Assembly (NCBI GenBank): GCA_009649675.1
Contig: WJPL01000002.1
Span: 781,364-845,363, forward strand
DNA: 64,000 nucleotides
From: Alphaproteobacteria bacterium HT1-32
GTDB taxonomy: Bacteria > Pseudomonadota > Alphaproteobacteria > Rhodospirillales > HT1-32
Direction: 5' to 3'
In this document: positions 54,175-62,973 of the stretch, piece after piece
How the letters are laid out: the number at the start of each line of letters is the position of its first letter
Position numbering within the stretch: position 1 is the first letter of the stretch
Translations under genes and position numbers: made by a program
Notes under the pieces: generated by a model
What the model was told of the DNA's origin: nothing
The model's input: only the letters and a program-made list of their open reading frames with translations
Database searches by the model: none

Positions 54175-54873
54175 ATGAGCGGACAGGAAATCAAGATCAG
54201 CGCAGCCGATGGTTCAGGTGAATTCATGGCTTATCTGGCGACACCGGCCAGCGGTTCAGGGCCGGGGATTATTGCTATTCAGGAAATATTCGGCGTCAAT
54301 CAGGGGATGCGCGAGATCAGCGACTGGCTGGCCGGGAAGGGATATGTGGTTTTATGCCCTGACCTGTTCTGGCGACAGGAGCCGGGTATCCAGCTGACAG
54401 ACAAGACCGATGCGGAATGGAAGCGGGCGTTTGAATTGTTTGGCGGGTTCGATCTCGACAAGGGCATGGAAGATATCAGCGCGACGATTGACCATCTGCG
54501 CGGCCTCGATGTCTGCACGGGTAAGGTCGGAGCCATCGGCTACTGCCTCGGCGGACGGCTGGCCTTTGCCTGTTCAACCCGGACAAGTGCGGATGCTGCG
54601 GTTGGTTATTACGGTGTGATGCTGCCCGAACATGCGGATGAGACAGTGACCTGCCCGGTGATGCTGCATATCGCCGAGAAAGACGAGTTTGTTTCCGCTG
54701 AGCAGCAGCAGGAAATCAAACGCATCTGGGGCGACAATGCGAAAGTCACCCTGCATTCCTATGCGGGGCAGGACCATGCCTTTGCCCGCCCTGACGGCAT
54801 TCATTACGACAGGGAAAGCGCTGAACTTGCCAACCAGCGAAGTCTGGAGTTTTTCTCAGCCCATCTCGGCTGA
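54175..54873 (+). CDS. Dienelactone hydrolase family protein
   Basis: This 232-residue alpha/beta hydrolase has the nucleophile elbow G-A-I-G-Y-C-L-G-G-R (Cys about 122). It also has the early E-I-F-G-V-N block, the Asp-side A-E-K-D-E-F-V and the catalytic His in G-Q-D-H-A-F-A-R. A cysteine nucleophile with this E-x-F-G motif is the carboxymethylenebutenolidase pattern. It hydrolyses lactones in aromatic degradation, but many family members have other substrates. No other ring-cleavage genes are adjacent. Confidence 0.9.
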   Translation: MSGQEIKISAADGSGEFMAYLATPASGSGPGIIAIQEIFGVNQGMREISDWLAGKGYVVLCPDLFWRQEPGIQLTDKTDAEWKRAFELFGGFDLDKGMEDISATIDHLRGLDVCTGKVGAIGYCLGGRLAFACSTRTSADAAVGYYGVMLPEHADETVTCPVMLHIAEKDEFVSAEQQQEIKRIWGDNAKVTLHSYAGQDHAFARPDGIHYDRESAELANQRSLEFFSAHLG

Positions 54874-54876
54874 TAG

Positions 54877-55257
54877 CTAGACAGCGGCTGCGACAGCCTC
54901 GATTTCAATTAACCAGTCGGGGCTGGCCAGTCCTGCCACCACAAGCAGGGTGGAGCCGGTAACCATGCCCAGTTCCTCGTCACGTATGCGACGATAGGCC
55001 GCAACATCCTGCTGACGTGTCAGGAACACCGTTATCTTGGCTATGTCGCCGGCCTGCATGCCGGCGGCCTTTACGATGGCAATGACATTGCGGAAAGCCC
55101 ACCTGGCCTGTCCTTCGAAATCAGCCGGCAACTGCCCCTTGTCATCAAGTCCCACCTGACCGGAAACATGCACCCAGCGTGCACCGGAAGGTATTTCGGT
55201 CGCCTGTGCATAGGCGGAAAAGGCGGGTGGGGCGTCTTTTGTCTCAATGACTTTCAT
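54877..55257 (-). CDS. RidA/YjgF-family protein lacking the canonical arginine
   Basis: This 126-residue single-domain protein has V-S-G-Q-V-G-L-D and the N-V-I-A-I-V-K-A-A-G-M block, with K-I-T-V-F-L-T and the C-terminal W-L-I-E-I-E-A-V-A. RidA deaminases use an Arg in the P-x-R-S segment before the last strands; here the corresponding stretch is M-V-T-G-S-T-L-L-V-V with no Arg. It may belong to a non-deaminase Rid subgroup. It overlaps the upstream oxidase gene by 4 bases, so a role beside an imine-forming flavoenzyme is likely. Confidence 0.88.
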   Translation of the reverse strand: MKVIETKDAPPAFSAYAQATEIPSGARWVHVSGQVGLDDKGQLPADFEGQARWAFRNVIAIVKAAGMQAGDIAKITVFLTRQQDVAAYRRIRDEELGMVTGSTLLVVAGLASPDWLIEIEAVAAAV

Positions 55258-56396
55258 TGTCCGGACTCGCTGTCAGTTGTGAAACGATGAGGCGTTAAAT
55301 CCTCCTCTTTCACACCATAGGCTGCAAGCCTCTCGGGAACAGCCCTGTTCATCACCAGCGCTGCTGCAAGCTCGGCCATGGCGGGGGCGGTCTGAATTCC
55401 GTAGCCGCCCTGTCCGGCCAGCCAGAAGAATCCGTTGTCCGCCGGGTCATAGCCGACAACCGGGGTCCGGTCCGGTGAAAAGGTCCGTAATCCGGCCCAT
55501 TTATGGGTAATCCGGCGTACAGTCAGGTCAGTTGCGGTTTCCAGCCGGTCAACGCAAATGGCAATGTCGAGCTCTTCCGGCTGTGCATCGCAGGGTTCTG
55601 ACGGGGTTTCATCTGCGGGGGAGACGAGAAGACGCCCGGCCTCCGGTTTGAAATAGAGTTCTTCATCCGCATCAATGGCAATAGACCACCCGCTGACATC
55701 GACACCAGCAGGCGGATCAATAGTGATGGCTGTCCGGCGCAGAGGGGTCAGGCCAACCGGTGCAACACCGGACATGACGGCAAGCTGATCTGCCCAGGCC
55801 CCTGCAGCATCAACCAGAACGTCGGCGTCAATCGACCGTCCGTCTTTTGATGTTATGGCCCAGTTGTCTCGTTCGCGAGACAGTGAGTCGACATCAAAGT
55901 CTGTGAGAATGTCACCGCCATTGCTGCGCAATTGTCTCGCATATCCCTGCAACAGGGCGTCAACATCAATGCCGCTTGTTGTCGTGTCTTCGACAGCCGA
56001 ATGGAGGTAGCCGGACCTGAAACAGGGTATCTGTGCCAGAACCTCTGATGCGCTGACGGCTTGCAGCCCCGGTTGCCCCGCCGTCTCTGATATCAGCGCG
56101 GCCAGCGTTTCCTGCTGGTCCGCCCGGCCAAAAAACATGACATGGCGGGGCTCAAGCAGGGGGGAGGCAGAAAAACCGTCCGGTGGTGTTTCAAGGAACT
56201 CGCGGGAGGCGGCCGTTAATGCCCGTATCACACGATTGCCATAGGCCGGGGCATAGACGGCGGCGGAACGACCGGTCGCGTGATAACCGGGGGCCGTTTC
56301 CCGTTCGAGGACCGTAACCTCAGTCTCTGCTGACAGCACGGCGCCAAGCGAGATACCCGCCATCCCGCCGCCGACAATGATGACTTTCCGGGTCAT
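55254..56396 (-). CDS. FAD-dependent D-amino acid oxidase-like oxidoreductase
   Basis: This 380-residue DAO-fold flavoprotein has the N-terminal FAD motif V-I-I-V-G-G-G-M-A-G-I-S-L-G, then E-R-E-T-A-P-G-Y-H-A-T-G-R-S-A and later V-D-A-A-G-A-W-A-D. The C-terminal G-Y-D-P-A-D-N-G-F-F-W-L-A-G-Q-G-G-Y-G-I-Q closes the FAD site. It oxidises an amine or D-amino/imino acid; the substrate is unknown. It overlaps the Rid-like gene and lies 11 bases from the RND transporter stop, though that gene seems a separate unit. Confidence 0.88.
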   Translation of the reverse strand: MTRKVIIVGGGMAGISLGAVLSAETEVTVLERETAPGYHATGRSAAVYAPAYGNRVIRALTAASREFLETPPDGFSASPLLEPRHVMFFGRADQQETLAALISETAGQPGLQAVSASEVLAQIPCFRSGYLHSAVEDTTTSGIDVDALLQGYARQLRSNGGDILTDFDVDSLSRERDNWAITSKDGRSIDADVLVDAAGAWADQLAVMSGVAPVGLTPLRRTAITIDPPAGVDVSGWSIAIDADEELYFKPEAGRLLVSPADETPSEPCDAQPEELDIAICVDRLETATDLTVRRITHKWAGLRTFSPDRTPVVGYDPADNGFFWLAGQGGYGIQTAPAMAELAAALVMNRAVPERLAAYGVKEEDLTPHRFTTDSESGQ

Positions 56397-56407
56397 GGTT
56401 CGTCCGA

Positions 56408-59400
56408 TTACTCCGCCGGAACTGGTTTCGCCTCTCCGCTCTTGGTGCTGTTGGCCGTTTTGTTCTTTCGGCGTGACCAGCTTTCCAGAGGATCAACCAG
56501 CAGCGAGAGCAATGGCGGAATAATCAGCAATGTCAGCACAGCCGACAGAGCCAGACCACCAACGACAACAGATCCGAGACCGCGATAGAGTTCCGATCCG
56601 GCACCGGGGAACAGAACCAGCGGCAACATGCCGAAGACACTGGTCAGCGTGGACATGAAGATCGGGCGGATACGGTTCCGGGTCGCATCAACAATCGCCT
56701 CATGTATTCCCATACCGTCTTCGCGGATCTGATACAGCGTCTGATGGACCAGCAGAATCGCATTGTTCACGACAATACCAATCAGAATGACAAAGCCGAG
56801 CAGGGTCAGCATGTCGAGTTCCTGAAATCCACCACTGAAGGACAGGTAGATATTCAGCAGCTTCAGACCGCCAACACCACCTGCCGCGGCCAGTGGCACG
56901 GACAGCATGATGATCATCGGATAGACGAAGCTCTCGAACAGGACTGCCATCACAAGATAGACGATGATCAGGGCAAGCAGCAGGTCGAGCTGCATCTGGT
57001 CCCAGGTTTTTGTCAGCTGGTCGGCAGTTCCCGAGACATTCAGCTTTACCCCTCCGGGTAATCCGGCGGCGCTGAGAGGGGACATGACCTTGTCGCGCAG
57101 GATGTCCATTGCGGATTCCAGTGCGACACCTGCTGGTGGTTTGACCTGCAGCGTGATTGTGCGCGCACGTTCCTTGTGAAGGATTTCCGTCGGGCCGGAT
57201 GTCACAACGACATTGGCCAGCGAATTGGCCAGCAGTATCTGGCCGGTCTGGGTGACGACCGGCAGGTTGTCGATGCCCTGTGTCGCGATGACATGATTGG
57301 TGGGGCCACGCAGGATCAGGTCCATACGTTTGCCTTCAACGGTTATCTCGGCAACCCTCAGACCGTCATTGAAGGCATCGACGGTATCGCCGAGTTCACG
57401 GGCTGTGACGCCGTTATCGGCCAGTTTTGTCCGGTCAGGTATGACACGCACTTCCGGAGCCCCAAGCTCAAGACCGGGTATCGGACGCACCTGATAGCCT
57501 TCGCTCATCGGCATGGCCTGCATGATCATGCCAAAGGCATTCTGGGCGACGCCGATGATTGTTTCCAGATCAGGGCCGGAGATGTTCAGGTCAATCGAGG
57601 TTCCGCTGGTTGCCCGGCCGAAAATCGACGGCTGGGTGACGAACCCGTATGTTCCTGGTTCACGGAACACCGGTCCCTGAAGAATCGGGATCAGCTCGGA
57701 CGGACGGCCTTCGTCGACGGCAATGGCACCGAGGAAGGTGGTTGCCCGTGTCGCAACGAAGAAAAACCGTTCCATGAGGGGCGGGGCATTCGGGTCCGGC
57801 TTGTATTCACCGCTCTCTTTCCATGCCTTTTCTTCTTCGATGGACCGCAGCTTGTCGGAGGCCCACAAAGGTTTGATGGTCTGTTCAATGCCGCCTGCAA
57901 TATCCGCTGTTGTCTCCAGGTTGTATCCCGGCGGGGGCAGAACCATGCCGAACACGAAATTCTGATTTCCTTCCGGCAGGTAGGAAAGCTTCGGCAGGAA
58001 GGTATAGGCCAGCGTACCTGCGCCGCCACACATGATCGCGACGGTTACCACGGCCAGTATCTTGCTTTTCAGCACGGCCCGGACAAAGCCGGTGACAAGG
58101 GCCATGAAGCCGTTGGCGATATCATCAATGACCGGAATGCGCATGGTCGTGATGCTTTTGCCATCGTTCTCGCCGAGCAGGCTGTTGGCAAGAGCGGGGA
58201 TTACGGTTACGGCGACAATCAGCGACAACATGACAGCAACTGAAATGGCCACGGCGATGTCGCGGAAAAGCTGGCCGATTTCCAGCTTCATGATCAGCAC
58301 GGGGATGAACACCATGACGGTGGTCAGTGCGGAAACCAGCACCGCCCCCCATACCTGCGCTGCACCGAGATAGGCCGCTTCACGGCGGCTTTTGCCGTTC
58401 TGATAATGGCGATAGATGTTTTCGAGCACGACGATGGCTGCGTCGACCACCATACCAACGGCGAAGGCGATCCCGGCCAGCGAGACGACATTCAGCGACC
58501 GGCCAAGGGCGGCCATGGCAACAAAGGAGCCGACGACGGATACAGGTATCGCCAGGGAGACAACAAGTGTTGCCCGGAATGAGCGCAGGAAGACCATGAG
58601 CACGAAGGCTGCAAGCGCGCCACCGACATAGATATTGCTGATGACCAGATCGATGGAAGATTCGATGTAGGTGGTTTCGTCATAAACCTGAGTCAGCTTG
58701 AGGCCCTGGTTTGGCAACGCAAATTCGTTCAGTTCAATAACCGCAGCACGAATACCCTCCATCGTCTCGATGACGTTGGCGCCGGTTTCGCGGATGACAT
58801 TCATGGCCATGCCCGGTTTGCCGAGCACACGGATAAAGGCCGCAGGATCCTTGTATCCGTATGAAACATTGGCGATTTCGCCGACCGTCACGCGGCTTAC
58901 CTGACCTGTGGTCGGGTCGGTTTCTGAGCGCAGGACGACAGCGCGGACATCCTCCGGGGATTCGAAGTCGCCCTCGGTCCGAACAACATAGCGGCGTTTG
59001 CCTTCATCAACGTCGCCGCCGGTAATTGTGGCGTTCGCCTCACGAAGCTTCTGGACGACCTGCGAAACGGTCAGACGGTAGCGGGCCAGGGATTCCGGAT
59101 TGACCGTAATCTGCAACTCACGTTCGCCACCCCCATACAGGTTACTGGCACCGATACCGGCAACCCGTTCAAGGCGGTCCTGAACCACATCCTCGGCGAA
59201 ATCGCGATAGGTATGGATCGGCCGGTCATTGCCCGGCAGGGTCTGCAGCATGAACCAGGCGATGCCGTTATCATTGGCACCGGACGTGCTGAGTGTCGGC
59301 TCGTCGGCCTCATCAGGATAACCGCTGACCTGATCGAGCCGGTTGGCAACCAGCAACAGGGCGCGGTCCATGTTTGTGGATATGTCGAACTCCAGCTCAA

Positions 59401-59671
59401 CAGACCCGCGACCGGTTTCAGAACGGCTGCTCATTTCTGACAGCCCTTCGATACCTTTCAGCTTTTCTTCCTGCCGGTTGACGATTTCACGCTCGATTTC
59501 TTCGGGCGCGGCGCCGGGCCAAATCGTCGAAATCTCAATAACCGGTTTGTCGACATCAGGCGTCAGCTGAATCGGAATCGTCTGCAAGGCAACGATGCCA
59601 AACAGCAATACCATCATGACGGCAGAAATAATCGCAATCGGTCGCTCGATGGCGAGGCGTATCAAATTCAT
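56408..59671 (-). CDS. RND efflux pump inner-membrane transporter (HAE1/AcrB type)
   Basis: This 1087-residue protein has twelve membrane spans: span 1 at the N-terminus, spans 2-6 around residues 340-560, and 7-12 in the last 250. The opening R-L-A-I-E-R-P-I-A-I-I-S and the I-W-P-G-A-A-P-E-E-I-E porter block are typical of RND pumps. F-A-V-G-M-V-V-D-A-A-I-V-V-L-E-N carries the Asp pair in span 4 needed for proton relay. It exports drugs or lipophilic compounds together with the adaptor gene just upstream. No outer-membrane channel gene is in the window. Confidence 0.95.
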   Translation of the reverse strand: MNLIRLAIERPIAIISAVMMVLLFGIVALQTIPIQLTPDVDKPVIEISTIWPGAAPEEIEREIVNRQEEKLKGIEGLSEMSSRSETGRGSVELEFDISTNMDRALLLVANRLDQVSGYPDEADEPTLSTSGANDNGIAWFMLQTLPGNDRPIHTYRDFAEDVVQDRLERVAGIGASNLYGGGERELQITVNPESLARYRLTVSQVVQKLREANATITGGDVDEGKRRYVVRTEGDFESPEDVRAVVLRSETDPTTGQVSRVTVGEIANVSYGYKDPAAFIRVLGKPGMAMNVIRETGANVIETMEGIRAAVIELNEFALPNQGLKLTQVYDETTYIESSIDLVISNIYVGGALAAFVLMVFLRSFRATLVVSLAIPVSVVGSFVAMAALGRSLNVVSLAGIAFAVGMVVDAAIVVLENIYRHYQNGKSRREAAYLGAAQVWGAVLVSALTTVMVFIPVLIMKLEIGQLFRDIAVAISVAVMLSLIVAVTVIPALANSLLGENDGKSITTMRIPVIDDIANGFMALVTGFVRAVLKSKILAVVTVAIMCGGAGTLAYTFLPKLSYLPEGNQNFVFGMVLPPPGYNLETTADIAGGIEQTIKPLWASDKLRSIEEEKAWKESGEYKPDPNAPPLMERFFFVATRATTFLGAIAVDEGRPSELIPILQGPVFREPGTYGFVTQPSIFGRATSGTSIDLNISGPDLETIIGVAQNAFGMIMQAMPMSEGYQVRPIPGLELGAPEVRVIPDRTKLADNGVTARELGDTVDAFNDGLRVAEITVEGKRMDLILRGPTNHVIATQGIDNLPVVTQTGQILLANSLANVVVTSGPTEILHKERARTITLQVKPPAGVALESAMDILRDKVMSPLSAAGLPGGVKLNVSGTADQLTKTWDQMQLDLLLALIIVYLVMAVLFESFVYPMIIMLSVPLAAAGGVGGLKLLNIYLSFSGGFQELDMLTLLGFVILIGIVVNNAILLVHQTLYQIREDGMGIHEAIVDATRNRIRPIFMSTLTSVFGMLPLVLFPGAGSELYRGLGSVVVGGLALSAVLTLLIIPPLLSLLVDPLESWSRRKNKTANSTKSGEAKPVPAE

Positions 59672-59707
59672 AGTGTATTCTCAGAAGTTCTCAGCCTGTC
59701 GGGCTGA

Positions 59708-60883
59708 TCAGCTTTCACCCTGAGCCTTTTGTTGAGAGTCAGTTTTTGCTGCGGCAGGCTTCTCATCCTTACTTGGGGCCTTCTTGCCTGTTGGTGCCAC
59801 AGCCTGTCCGGGACGAAGCCGCTCGTTTCCACGTACGACAGCAACGTCACCCGGGGCCAGTCCGTCGAGAATTTCAAACCGGCTGCCAACAGCGTCACCG
59901 ATCTGTACCGGGCGGAACTCGGCCTTGCCGTCAACCACCAGGACCACAAGATTTGTGCCTGCGCGGTTCAGAACAGCGTCCTTGTGAACGGTGATGACGT
60001 CGCGTGGCTCACCGATCGGGACCATCATGATGGCACTTTGCCCCGCAGCAAGGGTGGCACCGGCGGAAAGGTCGGGAATCGCCCGAACAATGCGGGTACG
60101 GGTCAGCGGGTTTTCTTCCGGAATCACCGCACGGATGACCGCATCATATAACTCTGATTCACCAAGCCTGATCTTGACGACGACACCTGACTTCACACCG
60201 GCAATGATCCGGGAAGGAACGGCGGCTTCAACTTCGAGATCCTGATCGCTCAGCAGTGTTACGACCGGCTGCCCGGCATTCACCCAGGCGCCTGATTCAA
60301 CATGTTTGATTGTCACGACACCATCAAAAGGTGCCCGGATTTCTGAATCGTTGAGTTCAATCTCTGCCTGATCTGCGCTGGCTTTGGCACTGGTCGCTTC
60401 AGCACGGGCGACGGCGAGGCTGCCGCGTGCCTCTGCAACTGTCTGTTCCAGGTCTTCGAGCCGGCCTTTCTGGAAAGCGGCGGAAGAGCGGAGGCTTTCC
60501 ATCCGCTGCATTTCCTGCTGTGCTTTACGCAGGGAGGCATTCGCCATGGCGATCCGCCCCTGATATTCAGCAACCTCAGACTTGCGGAGGTCAACTTCTG
60601 CCTGCTGACGGCGGACATCAAGGCGGGCGATGATATCGCCTTCTTTGATTTTGTCGCCAACGCCAACGAGAACTTCTTCAACTGGCCCGGATGTTCTGGC
60701 CGCAATCGGTCCGAATTTTCGGGACACGAGCCGCCCGATGACCGGGCTGGTCTGTGTCAGGGGTTCGGTCTTGACGACATCGACGCCGACCGGTGCGGGG
60801 CCACCCTGTGCGAGAGCGGCGATCGGCAGGGCGGAAATCGCCATGCCCAGAATGGATGCAATAATTCTGGTCTGATTGAACAT
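59708..60883 (-). CDS. RND efflux periplasmic adaptor (membrane fusion protein)
   Basis: This 391-residue protein has a signal sequence ending at A-L-A-Q (about residue 26). A lipoyl-like half (S-G-P-V-E-E-V-L-V-G-V-G-D-K-I-K-E-G-D) leads into a coiled-coil hairpin (about 95-185, rich in E, A, K, R, Q). Then come A-P-F-D-G-V-V (second lipoyl half) and beta-barrel domains. The Lys/Ala/Pro-rich tail (about 360-391) is low complexity. It links the inner-membrane pump to an outer-membrane channel. It is the first gene of the efflux pair, divergent from a TetR regulator. Confidence 0.94.
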   Translation of the reverse strand: MFNQTRIIASILGMAISALPIAALAQGGPAPVGVDVVKTEPLTQTSPVIGRLVSRKFGPIAARTSGPVEEVLVGVGDKIKEGDIIARLDVRRQQAEVDLRKSEVAEYQGRIAMANASLRKAQQEMQRMESLRSSAAFQKGRLEDLEQTVAEARGSLAVARAEATSAKASADQAEIELNDSEIRAPFDGVVTIKHVESGAWVNAGQPVVTLLSDQDLEVEAAVPSRIIAGVKSGVVVKIRLGESELYDAVIRAVIPEENPLTRTRIVRAIPDLSAGATLAAGQSAIMMVPIGEPRDVITVHKDAVLNRAGTNLVVLVVDGKAEFRPVQIGDAVGSRFEILDGLAPGDVAVVRGNERLRPGQAVAPTGKKAPSKDEKPAAAKTDSQQKAQGES

Positions 60884-60973
60884 CGTGATGGGTGCCTGCT
60901 GCTAAAGTGATCGTTAAAACTGACCTTGGATTAACCCCCGGAAATCCATGATGCGGAATCGTGCGGTCTTTTA

Positions 60974-60993
60974 ACTGGACTGTGTAGTCCAGT
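60974..60993. promoter_or_regulatory. Operator-like inverted repeat between efflux operon and TetR gene
   Basis: ACTGGACT-GTGT-AGTCCAGT is a perfect inverted repeat with eight-base arms, located in the 134-base divergent region. It is the natural candidate binding site of the adjacent TetR regulator, able to control both directions. Confidence 0.75.
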
Positions 60994-61017
60994 CTAGATA
61001 ATTCTTTGTGATGATGA

Positions 61018-61707
61018 TTGTCAGGGAAATCTCACTTCTTGCCACAAACCACTGCAAATAAAGAACTTGTCGACAGCGTGCCGTCGCGCGCCCGGCATTC
61101 CATCAATAAACGCAATGCGATAACAGATGCGGCAGCCGCGCTGTTTTTGAAGGAAGGCTACGGTCAGGTCAGCATGGATCGTATTGCGCAATCCGCCTGC
61201 GTTTCAAAACAGACCGTTTACAGCCATTTTCAGAGCAAGGAATCCCTGTTTGAGGCTCTGGTGACAGAACGCTGCGATGAAATGCTGTCGATGGTGCCGG
61301 AACCTGTGGACCGTGCCCGCCCTGTATCAGATGTTCTCGACCATCTCGGACGCAGTTTTCTGATGCTGGTACTGGCAGATGACGCGATCAATCTCTACCG
61401 GACGGTTTTAGCCGAATCGATCCGTTTCCCTGAACTCGGACGGGCTTTTTATAATGCCGGACCAAAGCGCTCGCACAGCCGACTTGCGTCTTATCTGAAA
61501 AAGGAAGCGGAAAAAGGAACACTGGCCATTGAAGATCCGCAGGTGGCCGCAGAACAGTTTTTCGGTATGGTCAAAGGTGATCTGTATAATAAAGGGCTGC
61601 TGGGCGTGGCAACGACCGAAGATATTCAGGCAATTGACCTTGCGGTGGAACGGGCTGTTAAAGTGTTCATGGCAGCTTATGCCGTGAATGGTAGCCAGGC
61701 GATATGA
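61018..61707 (+). CDS. TetR-family transcriptional regulator
   Basis: The frame opens with TTG 61018 (229 residues). Other in-frame starts at 61039 (TTG) and 61078 (GTG) are possible, and no ribosome site decides. The helix-turn-helix region (about 22-70) reads I-T-D-A-A-A-A-L-F-L-K-E-G-Y and S-V-C/S-K-Q-T-V-Y-S-H-F-Q-S-K-E-like residues, standard for TetR. An AefR-like C-terminal helical domain binds the inducer. It faces the RND genes and probably represses them through the ACTGGACT repeat. The last 4 bases overlap the HDAC-like gene. Confidence 0.92.
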   Translation: MSGKSHFLPQTTANKELVDSVPSRARHSINKRNAITDAAAALFLKEGYGQVSMDRIAQSACVSKQTVYSHFQSKESLFEALVTERCDEMLSMVPEPVDRARPVSDVLDHLGRSFLMLVLADDAINLYRTVLAESIRFPELGRAFYNAGPKRSHSRLASYLKKEAEKGTLAIEDPQVAAEQFFGMVKGDLYNKGLLGVATTEDIQAIDLAVERAVKVFMAAYAVNGSQAI

Positions 61708-62630
61708 CCACATTCCTTTATACCCATCAGGCCTGCCTTGAACATGATACGGGGGCCTATCATCCGGAGAGGGCAGACCGGCTGCGTTCCGTTCTGAAAG
61801 CGCTGCGTGCAGAGGCTTTTTCCGGGCTGGATCGCCTTGAAGCACCCCGTGCGACCCGAGAGCATCTGATGCTGGCTCATCCTCAGGGTCATGTTGATCA
61901 TGTGCTGGGGTCAGTCCCCGAGGAGGGACTGGTGATGATTGACGCTGATACGGTTGTCTGTCCCGAATCCGGTGAGGCTGCCCTGCGCGCGGCCGGGGCT
62001 GTGGTTGCCGCCGTTGACGCAGTGATATCCGGACAGGCGCGGAATGCCTTTTGCGCAACCCGTCCGCCGGGGCATCACGCCGAGGCAGATCAGGCCATGG
62101 GGTTCTGTCTGTTCAACAATGTCGTTATCGCGGCGCGCCATGCACAGCAGGCACATGGGCTCCGGCGGGTGGTGATCATGGATTTTGACGTTCATCACGG
62201 TAACGGGACGCAACATCTGCTGGAGCATGATTCGTCCTGTCTTTACGCCTCGACCCATCAGATGCCGCTGTATCCGGGTACGGGGGATCGCCATGAACGC
62301 GGTGTCGGCAATATCATCAATGCGCCTTTATCGCCGGATAGCGGGTCGGCAACCTTCCGGGCGGCAATGGAGAACACGATCCTGCCGGCCATCCGAACAT
62401 TTGACCCGGAACTGGTTCTGATTTCTGCCGGATTTGATGCGCATCAGGATGATCCGCTTGGCGGGTTGAACCTTGTCGCGGAAGATTTCGGCTGGGCAAC
62501 CTCGAAACTCTGCCAGATTGCGGCGGACTGCTGTGACGGACGGGTTGTTTCGACCCTTGAGGGCGGGTATGACCTCGACGCACTCGGGGAATGCTCTGCG
62601 GCACATGTTGCTGCCTTGATGGCAGCATAG
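61704..62630 (+). CDS. Histone deacetylase-family amidohydrolase
   Basis: This 308-residue zinc hydrolase has H-P-E-R-A-D-R-L at the start, R-P-P-G-H-H-A-E (catalytic His pair), F-N-N-V-V-I-A and the zinc ligands in D-F-D-V-H-H-G-N-G-T. Y-P-G-T-G and L-E-G-G-Y-D-L follow. This is the bacterial class II HDAC/acetylpolyamine amidohydrolase group, which deacetylates polyamines, proteins or acetylated small molecules. It starts inside the TetR stop, so its expression is tied to the efflux regulator. The substrate is unknown. Confidence 0.93.
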   Translation: MTTFLYTHQACLEHDTGAYHPERADRLRSVLKALRAEAFSGLDRLEAPRATREHLMLAHPQGHVDHVLGSVPEEGLVMIDADTVVCPESGEAALRAAGAVVAAVDAVISGQARNAFCATRPPGHHAEADQAMGFCLFNNVVIAARHAQQAHGLRRVVIMDFDVHHGNGTQHLLEHDSSCLYASTHQMPLYPGTGDRHERGVGNIINAPLSPDSGSATFRAAMENTILPAIRTFDPELVLISAGFDAHQDDPLGGLNLVAEDFGWATSKLCQIAADCCDGRVVSTLEGGYDLDALGECSAAHVAALMAA

Positions 62631-62701
62631 GGCGAATCCGGGGTAATCTGTCCGGAATTGTCGGTATAACGGGCACAGACTGATTTAACAGGAGCCTTTC
62701 G

Positions 62702-62953
62702 ATGGCAGAGCAAGTGATACCTGAAGACATTGCAAAAATGAGCTTTGAAGATGCATTGTCTGAACTGGAAAACATCGTGCGAAAGCTGGAAAAAGGCGAG
62801 GCGAAGCTTGATGAGTCGATCACCGACTATGAGCGTGGCGCTGCCCTGAAAGCCCATTGTGACCGGAAGCTTTCGGAAGCACAGGAACGCGTCGAAAAAA
62901 TATCTCAGCGCGCCGATGGAACAGTGTCTGCTGAACCGGCGAAATTTGACTGA
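62702..62953 (+). CDS. xseB: Exodeoxyribonuclease VII small subunit
   Basis: This 83-residue protein has the family core S-F-E-D-A-L-S-E-L-E-N-I-V-R-K-L-E-K-G, then L-D-E-S-I-T-D-Y-E-R-G and an acidic C-terminal tail. It complexes with XseA (not here) to degrade single-stranded DNA. AGGAG lies before the ATG. It is followed by ispA and dxs, the usual gene order in alphaproteobacteria. Confidence 0.95.
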   Translation: MAEQVIPEDIAKMSFEDALSELENIVRKLEKGEAKLDESITDYERGAALKAHCDRKLSEAQERVEKISQRADGTVSAEPAKFD

Positions 62954-62973
62954 ACTGAAACGGAACCTTCGCC

